DNA of 64,000 nucleotides. Source: Ruegeria sp. 6PALISEP08. Its GTDB lineage: Bacteria > Pseudomonadota > Alphaproteobacteria > Rhodobacterales > Rhodobacteraceae. The notes under the pieces were generated by a model. That model did not search any database. It worked only from the letters and a program-made list of their open reading frames with translations, and was not told the origin of the DNA. Location: NCBI RefSeq assembly GCF_001238295.1, contig NZ_LGXZ01000013.1:1-64000 (forward strand). Direction: 5' to 3'. Shown here piece after piece: positions 25,786 through 34,509 of this stretch; the stretch's first letter is position 1; every line of letters begins with the position of its first letter. A program made the position numbers and the translations under genes.

Positions 25786-26910
25786 TTAAGGCACCTTGGA
25801 CAGTGTCGCCAAAAATGCGACTAAGTCTGCAATCTCGCGCTCAGACAAATTCAACGCCGAGAGAATGGCTTCACCGTCGGCGTGCAACCTTTCTGCATCA
25901 ATTTTGCTGTAGTGCCTGATCACCGCATCCAAGTCGATCAGGCTGCCGTCATGCATGTAAGGCGCGGTTTCGGCCACGCCCCGCAGGCTCGGCGTACGAA
26001 AAGTCCCAAAATCGGAGTGGCTCCTGCGTACACTGCGAACCGCCCATGCACCTTTCTTATCCGGATCATCGCTCCAGTCGCCGTCTAATGTGTACGCGCT
26101 CGAAAGTAAGAAGTTCAATCCACCGAACCGCCCTTCGTCGACTTCGGTTTCGTTCAGAAAATATGGAACGCCAGCATCGTGGAATTCATTGTTAGAAAAC
26201 CTCGGACCGTTGTGGCAAAGCACACAATTTCCGCGTCCCAAAAAGAGCTGAAGACCTCGCTGGGCAGCTGCGGGATAGTTCGCAGCCGCCGCTAAATCTC
26301 GGCGTTCCAATGCATCCCTGAAATCGTCAAATTGTGTCCGCTCGGTCCCCAACGTTTCCAGGTAAGCCGATATAGTTTTGGCAGTATTCACCAACACCAA
26401 TTCTGGTTCTTGAACCTGGATACTGCCAAAAATAGTTTCATAATCACTGACATATGAACTCTCAGAAATGGCCGTTTTTAGGCTTTCTTTACTATGCGCC
26501 AACTCCTGTTCTTCGATGATCGGATGCAAGCTGGCTGCCCAAAGGTTGTCGCTCTTGCCGCCCCATCCGTACCAGCGGAGACCGGCAAGGTTTCGAAGTG
26601 ACGGTGTGTTTCGATCTAACAGGACGCGGCCAAGCGCCTGCGCCTCGGAAGTCGCAAATGCCTGTTCAGGATCATGACAACTCGCGCAAGAAAATGCGCC
26701 GTCGACTGACAATACCGGATCGTTGAACAAGGCCGCGCCGAGCGTAATCGCTCTTGAATCACGTGAAACCCTGTTGCTTGGATCCGATTGAACAATCGGA
26801 GGCCACGGCCCGAAGGACAGCGTTTTTTGAATTTCGTCTTCAGATAAAAGGACTTCGGCGCGCACCGCACCCGTCAGGACTATTGACGCAGCTGTCACCC
26901 ACAGCTTCAT
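25786..26910 (-). CDS. Di-heme cytochrome c peroxidase / MauG-family protein
   Basis: A 374-aa exported protein with a signal peptide and two c-type heme motifs, CASCH (residues 75-79) and CVLCH (229-233), in the order and spacing of bacterial CcpA/MauG di-heme enzymes. The C-terminal FGTFRTPSLRGVAETAPYMHDGS segment is typical. Family members reduce hydrogen peroxide or carry out long-range oxidations such as TTQ cofactor maturation. It overlaps the FixH/YtkA-like gene by 4 bp and ends the aromatic operon, so a periplasmic oxidative role in that pathway is likely. Confidence 0.9.
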   Translation of the reverse strand: MKLWVTAASIVLTGAVRAEVLLSEDEIQKTLSFGPWPPIVQSDPSNRVSRDSRAITLGAALFNDPVLSVDGAFSCASCHDPEQAFATSEAQALGRVLLDRNTPSLRNLAGLRWYGWGGKSDNLWAASLHPIIEEQELAHSKESLKTAISESSYVSDYETIFGSIQVQEPELVLVNTAKTISAYLETLGTERTQFDDFRDALERRDLAAAANYPAAAQRGLQLFLGRGNCVLCHNGPRFSNNEFHDAGVPYFLNETEVDEGRFGGLNFLLSSAYTLDGDWSDDPDKKGAWAVRSVRRSHSDFGTFRTPSLRGVAETAPYMHDGSLIDLDAVIRHYSKIDAERLHADGEAILSALNLSEREIADLVAFLATLSKVP

Positions 26911-27284
26911 TTTAGCGCAATTTCAGACGTATAGGACACCGATCGCCCGTTGAAATCGACGTTCACCTGCAGCTCCCACAAGCCCGGCATGTGGAAAAGC
27001 ATATCATCCACACGGAACAGTCTGTCGCTTATTGCAGTGACCTTTGGAGCGTAGTTCAACCCGTGTTGGTGAGCGGGCATGATCGCGTCGACACGCACCT
27101 CACTGACGGCAGTTTCACCGCAAATTGTAACCAAAATGGAAAACGGTTGGGCTAAGGGAATTGCAGCGGCAGCCACATGCACCGCGGGTGCGTTTTGTGT
27201 TTCCGATCCCATGCGTTGTCCCTCTGCTTCACAAGCAACAGCCGCGCCAGATGATGCAAAAAACACTAAAACCCAGCGGATCAT
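26907..27284 (-). CDS. Small exported FixH/YtkA-like protein
   Basis: A 125-aa protein with a short signal peptide (WVLVFFASSGAAVACEA) and a beta-sandwich-like mature region resembling YtkA/FixH domains (EVRVDAIMPAHQHGLNYAP followed by GLWELQVNVDF). Such proteins are small periplasmic or membrane-attached partners in copper or cytochrome handling. It overlaps both neighbours by 4 bp, so it is translationally coupled between the exported amidohydrolase and the di-heme peroxidase and probably assists the latter. Function is not certain. Confidence 0.7.
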   Translation of the reverse strand: MIRWVLVFFASSGAAVACEAEGQRMGSETQNAPAVHVAAAAIPLAQPFSILVTICGETAVSEVRVDAIMPAHQHGLNYAPKVTAISDRLFRVDDMLFHMPGLWELQVNVDFNGRSVSYTSEIALK

Positions 27285-28096
27285 TCTGACGCCAGTAGAC
27301 GCTCTGCGTTGGCAAAAGCGATGTTGTCAGCGATCTGATCCGGAAGCAAATCCAGCCATTCACGCGAAAAGTCCGCATGAGGGCCTACGTAGTACCAACG
27401 CTCCGGTGCAAACGTATCTGTACCAACCATGAAACGATCGGGGTGCGCTTCGAACGCTGCCTTCCAATCTGGGTCGACGCGGCTTCGCGAAACCATATCC
27501 GAACGAAACGCCAGATCGGCCCATAGCCTGGGGTAGGCGTCTAAGGCATCGACCACACTGGCTGGGTCGTCAAAGCCAGAATGGGCCCACAATACCCGTG
27601 CCTCTGGCCAGGTTTCGAAGATCAAATCAACTGCCTCGCGATCGCCGTGGTGGTGAAGAATTAGGTTCTGTTCTTTTGCCATCGCAATCATGCGCTGGAC
27701 AACTGGCGTTTTGATATCGTCCCCATAGGCATGAAATTCGCCGATGGCTTCGTAGTCGTTCTTGGCCAGGTTTGCTTCCAGATAGTCGATGACCGTTTCA
27801 TCGTGCATCCAGGTGTTGATTTCACCGCGACGACGATAAGGGCGAAGCGCTGGAACAACGATGTCCGGCGCTGCGGCCAACAGCAGTTGCGTACCATTGT
27901 CGTCCGAACTGGAAACGAGCGCTTTCCGAACGCCCGCGTCCCGGAGAATTTTGGCCACTTGTTCGGGTGGCACCAGTTTTACGGCATCATGGCTGTAGTG
28001 GATATGTGCATCGAAGATCGGTCGCTCTTCTGCGAATGCCGTACCGCAGAACAGCGCTGCACCTAAAAGGAAAGTGTGTTTCAGCACCTTAAGCAT
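27281..28096 (-). CDS. Exported amidohydrolase-family (TIM-barrel) hydrolase
   Basis: A 271-aa protein with a Sec signal peptide (LKHTFLLGAALFCGTAFA) followed by an amidohydrolase-2-like barrel: the metal motif FDAHIHYSH near residue 30, GEFHAYGDD, LHHHGDREAVD and a final GTDTF. Most relatives that act on aromatic acids are cytoplasmic; an exported version in an aromatic operon is unusual. It lies 12 bp after the intradiol dioxygenase gene and overlaps the FixH/YtkA-like gene by 4 bp. Confidence 0.85.
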   Translation of the reverse strand: MLKVLKHTFLLGAALFCGTAFAEERPIFDAHIHYSHDAVKLVPPEQVAKILRDAGVRKALVSSSDDNGTQLLLAAAPDIVVPALRPYRRRGEINTWMHDETVIDYLEANLAKNDYEAIGEFHAYGDDIKTPVVQRMIAMAKEQNLILHHHGDREAVDLIFETWPEARVLWAHSGFDDPASVVDALDAYPRLWADLAFRSDMVSRSRVDPDWKAAFEAHPDRFMVGTDTFAPERWYYVGPHADFSREWLDLLPDQIADNIAFANAERLLASE

Positions 28097-28108
28097 CCTC
28101 AGCAGAAT

Positions 28109-28975
28109 TCAGACTCTGGCAAGCTTCACATCGAAGTTCACGTACAAGAAAGGTTCGGTGATCTTACCAGAAAGTTCCATGTTATCGGGAAATTCTGAAG
28201 CTGGTCGTTCAACATACGTCATCACCAGGTCATCCCGAACGCCAAACACTGTATCCTGATCCAGGTATGGATCGTCGTCCGGAAAGATCTCGGTCACCAA
28301 AGATCTATGGCCGGGTGCCTTGACGATATAATGCAGGTGCGACGGTCGCCAGGGATGACGACCGCAGGCGCGCAGGATGCCCCCAACAGGTCCATCTGAC
28401 GGCACCGTATACTCGACTGGTTTGACGGTTGTGAAGGCGTATTTACCATCCTCCCCGGTGGTCATCAGACCATGAAAAGAATAGGTGTCCTGTTCTTCAT
28501 CCTGACTCGCGTACATTCCGTTTGGCGCAGTTTGCCAGATGTCGAGTTCAGCGCCAGCAATCGGATTACCCTCGGTATCCCGGATAACGCCTTCTGCAAG
28601 CAGAACCGGCCCTCCGTAATGGCGCTTCATATCGCCGCCAATTGGCAGTGGGGGGGCGCCAGAGACGTGAAAAGGCCCAAGAACAGATGAGCTTGTTGCG
28701 TCCGGACTTGAATGCAGCATGTCCACCAGCGATGACAGGCCCAATACGTCCGAGGCCAGCACGAATTCATGCCTGTCCTCGGTTTCCACAGCAGCACAAC
28801 CTTCTAAGAATGCAATTCCCGTGCGCCATTCGTCATGCGTCAGGTTGGTTTCTCGGGCGAAATCGTGGAGATGCCTGACCAGAGACCCCATGATTTCACG
28901 CATCCGCGGATCGGTGTCCTTCGACAGGTACCCCATGAACACGTCGGTGATGTTGTCTTTGGTGACAGAGCGCAT
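28109..28975 (-). CDS. Intradiol ring-cleavage dioxygenase (hydroxyquinol/catechol 1,2-dioxygenase type)
   Basis: A 288-aa non-heme Fe(III) dioxygenase. The N-terminal helical linker domain is followed by VLGLSSLVDMLHSSP and SVLGPFHVSGAPP, typical of hydroxyquinol 1,2-dioxygenases. Candidate iron ligands are the Tyr in NGMYASQ, the Tyr in KPVEYTVP and the two His of RPSHLHYIV. It cleaves a catechol-type ring between the hydroxyl groups to a muconate. No maleylacetate reductase or muconate cycloisomerase is encoded in the window, so downstream steps are elsewhere or differ. It is cotranscribed with a TRAP transporter. Confidence 0.9.
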   Translation of the reverse strand: MRSVTKDNITDVFMGYLSKDTDPRMREIMGSLVRHLHDFARETNLTHDEWRTGIAFLEGCAAVETEDRHEFVLASDVLGLSSLVDMLHSSPDATSSSVLGPFHVSGAPPLPIGGDMKRHYGGPVLLAEGVIRDTEGNPIAGAELDIWQTAPNGMYASQDEEQDTYSFHGLMTTGEDGKYAFTTVKPVEYTVPSDGPVGGILRACGRHPWRPSHLHYIVKAPGHRSLVTEIFPDDDPYLDQDTVFGVRDDLVMTYVERPASEFPDNMELSGKITEPFLYVNFDVKLARV

Positions 28976-28985
28976 CTTGGCCTCC

Positions 28986-30290
28986 TTAAATCAGGGCAAG
29001 GCTGAGGATCGGGAACTGGATCAGAATGAACAGAACGATTAGCATCACAAAGGCGAAGGGCAGCGCGCCCATAAACACGTCCTTCAACGAGATGCGGTCG
29101 TCGTTGATCGTCGATTTGATAACAAAGCATGATATGCCTAAAGGCGGAGTCAAAAGCCCGATTTCGGCTCCGACCACGGTGATGATCCCAAACCAGATCA
29201 GCGACATATCCAGCGCTTCGGCCATAGGCAGGAACAACGGGACAACGATCAGAATGATCGATGCCGTGTCGAGCAATGTTCCGAGAAACAGCATCAACAG
29301 CACATAGAGCAGCATGATTGACCAGAAGGATGCGGAATTCCCTGCAAGCATATCCTGCAATTGGTTAGGCAACCCGGCCAGTCCCAACATGCGGCTGTAG
29401 ATTGACGCCGCTGTGATCAGGAACAGGATAGCCGCTGTGATATGACCGGTTTCCAGCAACGCGTCCCAGAACGCTTTTGGGGACATGGACCTGCGTAGGA
29501 CAGCGATGATCAAAGCGACAAATGCCCCGGCTGCTCCTGCCTCGACCGCAGTAAGCCAGCCGGTGTAGATCCCGCCAAGAACGATAGTGATGATGCACAG
29601 AGTTGGTAGCGTTTTGGACGCAATCTCGCGCCCGGACATCCATTCGGTATCTGCCACGATGCGGCCACCGACGAACGCCGGTGTGAATCGGCCCATGGCC
29701 CAGATCGCGCCAACATAGGCGACCGCCAACATGATCCCGGGAATGACCCCGGCAAGGAACATGTCTCCTACGGATTGTTCGGCGACAAAGGAATAGATGA
29801 TCAGCATCGCGGAAGGCGGGATAATCATGCCTAGCACTGATGACCCGGCCACCACGCCAACAGCAAAGCGTGGGTTATAATCCTGCGCCATCATCTGCGG
29901 CACCGAGACTTTGGTGAACACCGATGCTGACGCAATTGATGATCCGGTAACTGCGGCAAAGACGGCGTTGGCCCCGACCGTGGCCATTCCAATCCCGCCT
30001 TTGACCTTGCGAAACCGCATGGTCATGACTTCGTAGATGTCCTTGCCTAACCCGGCCTTTGAAACGATGAGGCCCATAAACGTAAACAGCGGGATAGTCG
30101 CGAAACTGTACTCCATCGCACTATCGCCGACCGCCACTTTCAGCAGGTTGAGCGCAAGGGTGAAATTGTCCCGCATCAGCCAGATCGACACAAACGAGAC
30201 GACACCCAGAGCAATGGGAATGTAGACGCCTGCGTAGATCAAAAAGACGATGGCAACGACCGAGATCAGGCCAATCTCAATCGGCGTCAT
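28986..30290 (-). CDS. TRAP transporter large permease (DctM type)
   Basis: A 434-aa polytopic membrane protein with DctM signatures VGANAVFAAVTGSSIASASVF and GSSVLGMIIPPSAMLIIYSFVAE. It overlaps the small-permease gene by 4 bp (ATGA) and is 10 bp upstream of the intradiol dioxygenase gene, so uptake and ring cleavage are directly linked. Confidence 0.93.
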   Translation of the reverse strand: MTPIEIGLISVVAIVFLIYAGVYIPIALGVVSFVSIWLMRDNFTLALNLLKVAVGDSAMEYSFATIPLFTFMGLIVSKAGLGKDIYEVMTMRFRKVKGGIGMATVGANAVFAAVTGSSIASASVFTKVSVPQMMAQDYNPRFAVGVVAGSSVLGMIIPPSAMLIIYSFVAEQSVGDMFLAGVIPGIMLAVAYVGAIWAMGRFTPAFVGGRIVADTEWMSGREIASKTLPTLCIITIVLGGIYTGWLTAVEAGAAGAFVALIIAVLRRSMSPKAFWDALLETGHITAAILFLITAASIYSRMLGLAGLPNQLQDMLAGNSASFWSIMLLYVLLMLFLGTLLDTASIILIVVPLFLPMAEALDMSLIWFGIITVVGAEIGLLTPPLGISCFVIKSTINDDRISLKDVFMGALPFAFVMLIVLFILIQFPILSLALI

Positions 30291-30838
30291 TCTGAGGCCT
30301 CGTCATGTTCAGGGGTGCGAATAAGTTGCGGGCGGTCCTGCGCCGTGACGACCTTGAGCAGGAAGATCACGCAGGCAAGCGCAGTACCGCACGCGATGAC
30401 CAGTTTGACCGGCCACCAGGGCAATGTGAAAAGACCGGGCACTCCGAAGTAGTCCTGCGTCTCCCACATGTGCAGGAATTCGGGAAAGGTCACATAAGCA
30501 ATCAGGGCCATGAAGATCGCTGAAATCGCGTTGATGATACGCCTCAGGTTGGCCGTCAAGCCGGGGCGTCGGTGGTGCAGCAGGTTCAGAAACCCGTCCG
30601 AGCGTGTCAGCCGGTCCACCCTGACCACGTCTGCCAACTGCAGAAAGACGATCATCACGACCGAGAACTGCACCATCTCATAAGTGCCTCGCAGTGGGGC
30701 CGAAAACAGGCCACGTGCAATGACGTCGACATTCAGAACAACCACCAACGCAAGAACGACCAGCGTACCCAAAGCATTGGCGGCGATAGCGAGTGAATTG
30801 GCGACCCGCGACAGGCCAGCAACTGCGGTCTTCAGCAT
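30287..30838 (-). CDS. TRAP transporter small permease (DctQ type)
   Basis: A 183-aa protein with four membrane segments (first LGTLVVLALVVVLNVDVIARGLF, last LVIACGTALACVIFLLKVV), the normal DctQ size. It stands between the binding-protein gene (30 bp gap) and the large-permease gene (4-bp overlap). Confidence 0.9.
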   Translation of the reverse strand: MLKTAVAGLSRVANSLAIAANALGTLVVLALVVVLNVDVIARGLFSAPLRGTYEMVQFSVVMIVFLQLADVVRVDRLTRSDGFLNLLHHRRPGLTANLRRIINAISAIFMALIAYVTFPEFLHMWETQDYFGVPGLFTLPWWPVKLVIACGTALACVIFLLKVVTAQDRPQLIRTPEHDEASE

Positions 30839-30868
30839 GAAAGGCCCCTTTCCCGGATCGCCGGACGG

Positions 30869-31942
30869 TTATTCGGCCGTCCAGTCACGTACTCCGGTGA
30901 AACCGGCGTCCTGAAGCTTGCCAAGATAGGCGGCCAAAATCGCGTCGCCTTGTTCGCCGTTCTCATTCAGCGTGGCCGCCCATTCCTGAGCAACATTCGG
31001 CATGGCGTTTGCCCAGGCGGCGCGGTCTTCGTCCGAAACTTCGACAATCGTCCCACCGGCTTCGGTATATGCTTCTCTTGAGGCCGCTGCGCGGTCCATA
31101 GCGATACCAGCCACGTGATCCCGGTAGTCGATGGCGACGGCCTTCAGAACGTCTTTGACTTCATCTGGCAACTTTGCCCAATAGTCAGAATTCACAGTGA
31201 TCGTCTTGGAGTTCACGGCACCCAAGTCAGCTTTGAGCATGTAAGGAGCCACTTCGGCGATTTTGAAGGTCTTGGCGGCTTCGGGCCAGAGCATCGCACA
31301 ATCAACCAGACCAGTTTGGACCATATTGTAAAAGTCCGTCAGCCCACCACGAACGCCAGCCGCGTCTTTGATACCCTCAAGATAACGCAGGTTGAGTCCT
31401 GCACCAGCAATCTTGCGCCCTTCCAGGTCCGAGACTGCAGCAACCGGTTTCGAGCAAAAGATCTGATAGGTATCCAGAACAACACCCGTTGCCAGATAGA
31501 CCTGGTTCTGCGCGGCAAACTCATTTTGCATCGCCGGATATTCTCGTGCGATTTCGTCCACGGCCTTGGCCACGGCGCGCGCGTCCGTTGCAACGAATGG
31601 CGTCGAACCCGAAATACCCTGGCTGGGCAACTTCGAGGAATGGAAGATCGTTGTGACGATGCCTATGTCGCCAAGGCCCAGCTGGATCCCTTCCAGAACG
31701 CCTTTCGGCTTTACGATTGAACCGCCATAATTCTCTTGCCAGTTCATCTTATAGCTGCCGGACTCGGCCAGCCGTTTGTCCACTTCCGGAATGAAGAAAT
31801 TGGTGAATTCTTTCACCCACAACGCGCGGTCGGGGTAGCCGTCTATTACAACTGCGGAAATGGTCTCTTCTGCGGCAAGAGGCAAGGCCATGACGCCTGT
31901 CAGAGCAGCTCCTATAAGGCTGCGTTTGGTCCAGTTTTTCAT
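30869..31942 (-). CDS. TRAP transporter solute-binding protein (DctP type)
   Basis: A 357-aa periplasmic protein with a Sec signal peptide (SLIGAALTGVMALPLAAEE) and a DctP-family fold. The segment GRKIAGAGLNLRYLEGIKDA contains the usual ligand-gripping region. A short hairpin (GGACGG and CCGTCC, 30863-30882) spans its stop codon. Given the operon it probably binds an aromatic or dicarboxylic acid. Confidence 0.9.
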   Translation of the reverse strand: MKNWTKRSLIGAALTGVMALPLAAEETISAVVIDGYPDRALWVKEFTNFFIPEVDKRLAESGSYKMNWQENYGGSIVKPKGVLEGIQLGLGDIGIVTTIFHSSKLPSQGISGSTPFVATDARAVAKAVDEIAREYPAMQNEFAAQNQVYLATGVVLDTYQIFCSKPVAAVSDLEGRKIAGAGLNLRYLEGIKDAAGVRGGLTDFYNMVQTGLVDCAMLWPEAAKTFKIAEVAPYMLKADLGAVNSKTITVNSDYWAKLPDEVKDVLKAVAIDYRDHVAGIAMDRAAASREAYTEAGGTIVEVSDEDRAAWANAMPNVAQEWAATLNENGEQGDAILAAYLGKLQDAGFTGVRDWTAE

Positions 31943-31976
31943 TATCTCTCCTCCCAGAAAGTCGGGTCTTTTATTT

Positions 31977-32438
31977 TTAGTGGTTAGTTTTGACCCAGTT
32001 GACGGTCAGGTCAGTGCCTGCCGCTTCAAACAGTTTTGCAATGGCGCAATATTTGGCTGTTTCTTCGCCCACGCGTGTCAACTCCTCCTGACTGGCGGGC
32101 GTCTCGCAATTTACGGTGAGCTCAATTTCGGGAAACGGAACATCGATCTCCTCCTCCATCAAGACACCGCGCCGATCCAGCCTGCATTTCGCGTCGATTG
32201 TCACCGCACCAAGATCAATACCCAACCGGTGCGCGTTCTTGTGCCCGATGACGTTGGTACAGGCGATCAGGGCCGCCATTGCGGTTTCGGTCGGAGACGG
32301 GCCTAGATTTGTTCCGCCCCGTTCGACGGGTTCGTCGACAACCACATCCAGATCGCGAATTGGGATCTCAGTGCGCGCATGTGTCGGGCATTGAGCTGTC
32401 GTGCGGTAAGTCACGACAGGTTTCACTTTCATGGCCAC
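31977..32438 (-). CDS. OsmC-family protein
   Basis: A 153-aa OsmC/Ohr-superfamily protein with TEIPIRDLDVVVDEPVERGG, SPTETAMAALIACTNVI (a conserved region with the peroxidatic Cys) and RLDRRGVLMEEEIDVPF. These homodimers reduce organic hydroperoxides with thiols. Placed between a nitroreductase gene and the TRAP genes, it may deal with peroxides formed during aromatic oxidation. Confidence 0.85.
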   Translation of the reverse strand: MAMKVKPVVTYRTTAQCPTHARTEIPIRDLDVVVDEPVERGGTNLGPSPTETAMAALIACTNVIGHKNAHRLGIDLGAVTIDAKCRLDRRGVLMEEEIDVPFPEIELTVNCETPASQEELTRVGEETAKYCAIAKLFEAAGTDLTVNWVKTNH

Positions 32439-32450
32439 GGCATCACCTCC

Positions 32451-33116
32451 TTATGCATAAGAGCAAACTTTTTCGAACGGAAAGCGCGGCAGCTTTTGGA
32501 ACAGTCCAGTTTCGTCCGCGTAGCCCAGATTGCAAAGAAAGTTGGACTTGAGTGTCGTACCCGCAAAGAACTCTTCGTCGACGATCTTGTTCGAGAAGCC
32601 TGACATGGCACCGACGTCCAACCCGACGGCCCGCGCCGCGATCATGAAGTACGCGCCCTGCAGCGTGCCGTTTCGATATGCAGTGTCGGCCACATAGTCG
32701 GGGTTGTTCTCGAACAGAGGTCGGCGATCTTCATGCGGGAAAAGGAAGGGCAGTTCCTTCCAGAAGTCCAAGTCATAGGCAATGATCGCCGTGACCGGAG
32801 CGTCCATCATCTTTGGCACGTTCTTTGGCTTTAACGACTTAGCAAGCCGCTCTTTGCCCTCGGCGCTTTTCACGAAAATAAAGCGCGCTGGAAGGGTGTT
32901 CATGCTGGTCGCGCCGTTGATCGTGATGTCATAGATTTCTTCAAGCAGTTCGTCAGGGACTGGCTGATCGGTCCATGCGTAGTGCGATCTGGAGTCGCGC
33001 AGGATCAAGGCGATTGCGTCATCCGACAGGCGTGGAATGCGCTCGCGCAGATCGCGATGATCTTGCTGCGCCTTGGCACGAAGTGCCTCCAGCTTTGCCC
33101 CGGTTGGTGCGCTCAT
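32451..33116 (-). CDS. Nitroreductase-family FMN oxidoreductase (RutE-like)
   Basis: A 221-aa FMN-dependent reductase of the nitroreductase fold. The N-terminal RDSRSHYAWTDQPVPDELL contains the FMN-phosphate region, and GAYFMIAARAVGLDVGAMSGF matches the RutE/HadB-like branch, in which malonic semialdehyde reductase is found. It overlaps the upstream FAH gene by 4 bp, so it is part of the aromatic operon. The real electron acceptor (aldehyde, quinone, enone or nitro compound) is not decided. Confidence 0.87.
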   Translation of the reverse strand: MSAPTGAKLEALRAKAQQDHRDLRERIPRLSDDAIALILRDSRSHYAWTDQPVPDELLEEIYDITINGATSMNTLPARFIFVKSAEGKERLAKSLKPKNVPKMMDAPVTAIIAYDLDFWKELPFLFPHEDRRPLFENNPDYVADTAYRNGTLQGAYFMIAARAVGLDVGAMSGFSNKIVDEEFFAGTTLKSNFLCNLGYADETGLFQKLPRFPFEKVCSYA

Positions 33117-34006
33117 GCTGCTGCCACCTTTGAGTTGGCCTCTTTTTCGTCGATGATCGGGCTGGCGCAGATACCGATGCCTTCAATCTCGATCTCGACG
33201 GTTTCGCCGGGCTTCAACCAACGGGGATTGGGCTTCTTGGCGTGGCCGACCCCCGGGGGTGTGCCCAGCGCAATCAGGTCTCCGGGCTCCAAAGTGGTGT
33301 ACTCGGAAATCGTCGCAATGACCTGACGAACGCCCCAAATCATGTTGGCCGTGTTCGAGCTTTGAAGAATTTCATCGCCCACACGGCTTTCGATCTTCAG
33401 ACCAGATGCCCCTTCGGGCAATTCGTCCGGCGTTACGGTGAAAGGGCCGATGGCGCCTGTGTCATCAAAGTTTTTGCCAGGCGTCCATTGAACGGTTTTG
33501 CGCTGATAGTCCCGTAGTGATCCATCGTTGAACACCGTGTAGCCAAAGACATAATCCAACGCGTCTTCTTCCGAGATGTGGCGACCTCGTTTTCCGACAA
33601 TCAGCATAAGCTCGGCTTCATAGTCCAGTTTCTCAGAACAGGCAGGCCGCACCATTGGCTGTCCTGCCGCCATGATCGAGTTTTTCCCACGCATGAACAG
33701 CGTCGGATACTCGGGGATGTCATATCCGCCTTCCTTGATGTGGTCCGTATAGTTCAACCCCATGCAAATGATTGTGCCGGGCGCGGCCACGGGCAAGGCC
33801 GGTGTGATAGACGAAAGAGGCACGCTGTCTGCAGCGGCGATTTTGCCAGCCAGCGAGTCGACCAACTCAGGCTTGGCTATCAAACCCATCAGATCGGAAC
33901 CAACGGCAGGATCCAAAACCGTTAAATTCACAGCGTTTTCACCGTTCACAGCGAAAACCGCAGTGCCTTCCGAAGTCTCTCCCACCAGGTATTTCATTTT
34001 CACCAT
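33113..34006 (-). CDS. Fumarylacetoacetate hydrolase-family protein
   Basis: A 297-aa FAH-superfamily enzyme with GTIICMGLNYTDHIKEGG, SEKLDYEAELMLIVGK (metal-binding acidic residues), VFGYTVFNDGSLRDYQRKT and GDLIALGTPPGVGHAKKP. The family hydrolyses, decarboxylates or isomerises diketo acids from aromatic catabolism. It is the first gene of the ten-gene aromatic operon. The start could also be the ATG at 33997, which has a better-spaced GGATGG upstream. Confidence 0.9.
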   Translation of the reverse strand: MVKMKYLVGETSEGTAVFAVNGENAVNLTVLDPAVGSDLMGLIAKPELVDSLAGKIAAADSVPLSSITPALPVAAPGTIICMGLNYTDHIKEGGYDIPEYPTLFMRGKNSIMAAGQPMVRPACSEKLDYEAELMLIVGKRGRHISEEDALDYVFGYTVFNDGSLRDYQRKTVQWTPGKNFDDTGAIGPFTVTPDELPEGASGLKIESRVGDEILQSSNTANMIWGVRQVIATISEYTTLEPGDLIALGTPPGVGHAKKPNPRWLKPGETVEIEIEGIGICASPIIDEKEANSKVAAA

Positions 34007-34038
34007 CCATGTCAGTTCGCTTGATTTTTGCCGACTAT

Positions 34039-34054
34039 TTTGCCATATGTCAAA
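34039..34054. promoter_or_regulatory. Near-perfect palindrome between the FAH and yciI-like genes
   Basis: TTTGCCATATGTCAAA is symmetric except for one position in each arm, and a 12-bp perfect palindrome AATATCGATATT follows at 34056-34067. The 69-bp region separates the divergent aromatic operon from the yciI-gntR pair. This is a plausible operator for the FCD-type GntR regulator encoded next door. Confidence 0.55.
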
Positions 34055-34081
34055 TAATATCGATATTTTTGGAGCATGGCC

Positions 34082-34468
34082 ATGGTTGCTTGGGCAGACT
34101 ACAAATCAGAAGCGAAAAGCCGTGGCGCACTTGCCTTGGAACTATACGTTGCTCACAGCACGCCGGCCAAAGCACCGGAAGATGTTAAGGCAGCGCTTCA
34201 GGATCATTTGGCGTATCAGGCGCAACTGGAACGATCGGGAAAGTTGGCCTTTGCCGGGCCAATGTCGGATGAGACTGGTAAACATATGCAGGGGATGGGC
34301 CTGATCATCTATCGCGCCGACAGCCTTGAGGCTGCCCGCAAGCTGGCCGAGAACGACCCCATGCACAAGTGCGGGGCGCGCAGCTTTGTCCTTCGCCGTT
34401 GGATGATAAACGAAGGTTCGCTGAACCTTTCAGTTGGCCTATCGACTGGAACGAGTGCTCTCAGTTAA
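34082..34468 (+). CDS. YciI-like protein
   Basis: A 128-aa small alpha/beta protein with the YciI/muconolactone-isomerase-like layout: LALELYVAHSTPAKAPED, a central DHLAYQAQLERSGKLAFAGPM containing the family's His and Asp region, and SLEAARKLAENDPMHKCGARSFVLRRWM. YciI-like proteins are small dimeric enzymes or binding proteins. The ATG at 34082 is preferred to that at 34076 because GGAG lies 7 bases upstream. It is divergent from the aromatic operon and may isomerise a lactone intermediate. Confidence 0.8.
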   Translation: MVAWADYKSEAKSRGALALELYVAHSTPAKAPEDVKAALQDHLAYQAQLERSGKLAFAGPMSDETGKHMQGMGLIIYRADSLEAARKLAENDPMHKCGARSFVLRRWMINEGSLNLSVGLSTGTSALS

Positions 34469-34509
34469 GAGCACCCATAGTTTGCGAATTCTAAGAGGAA
34501 CGGTCGGAT

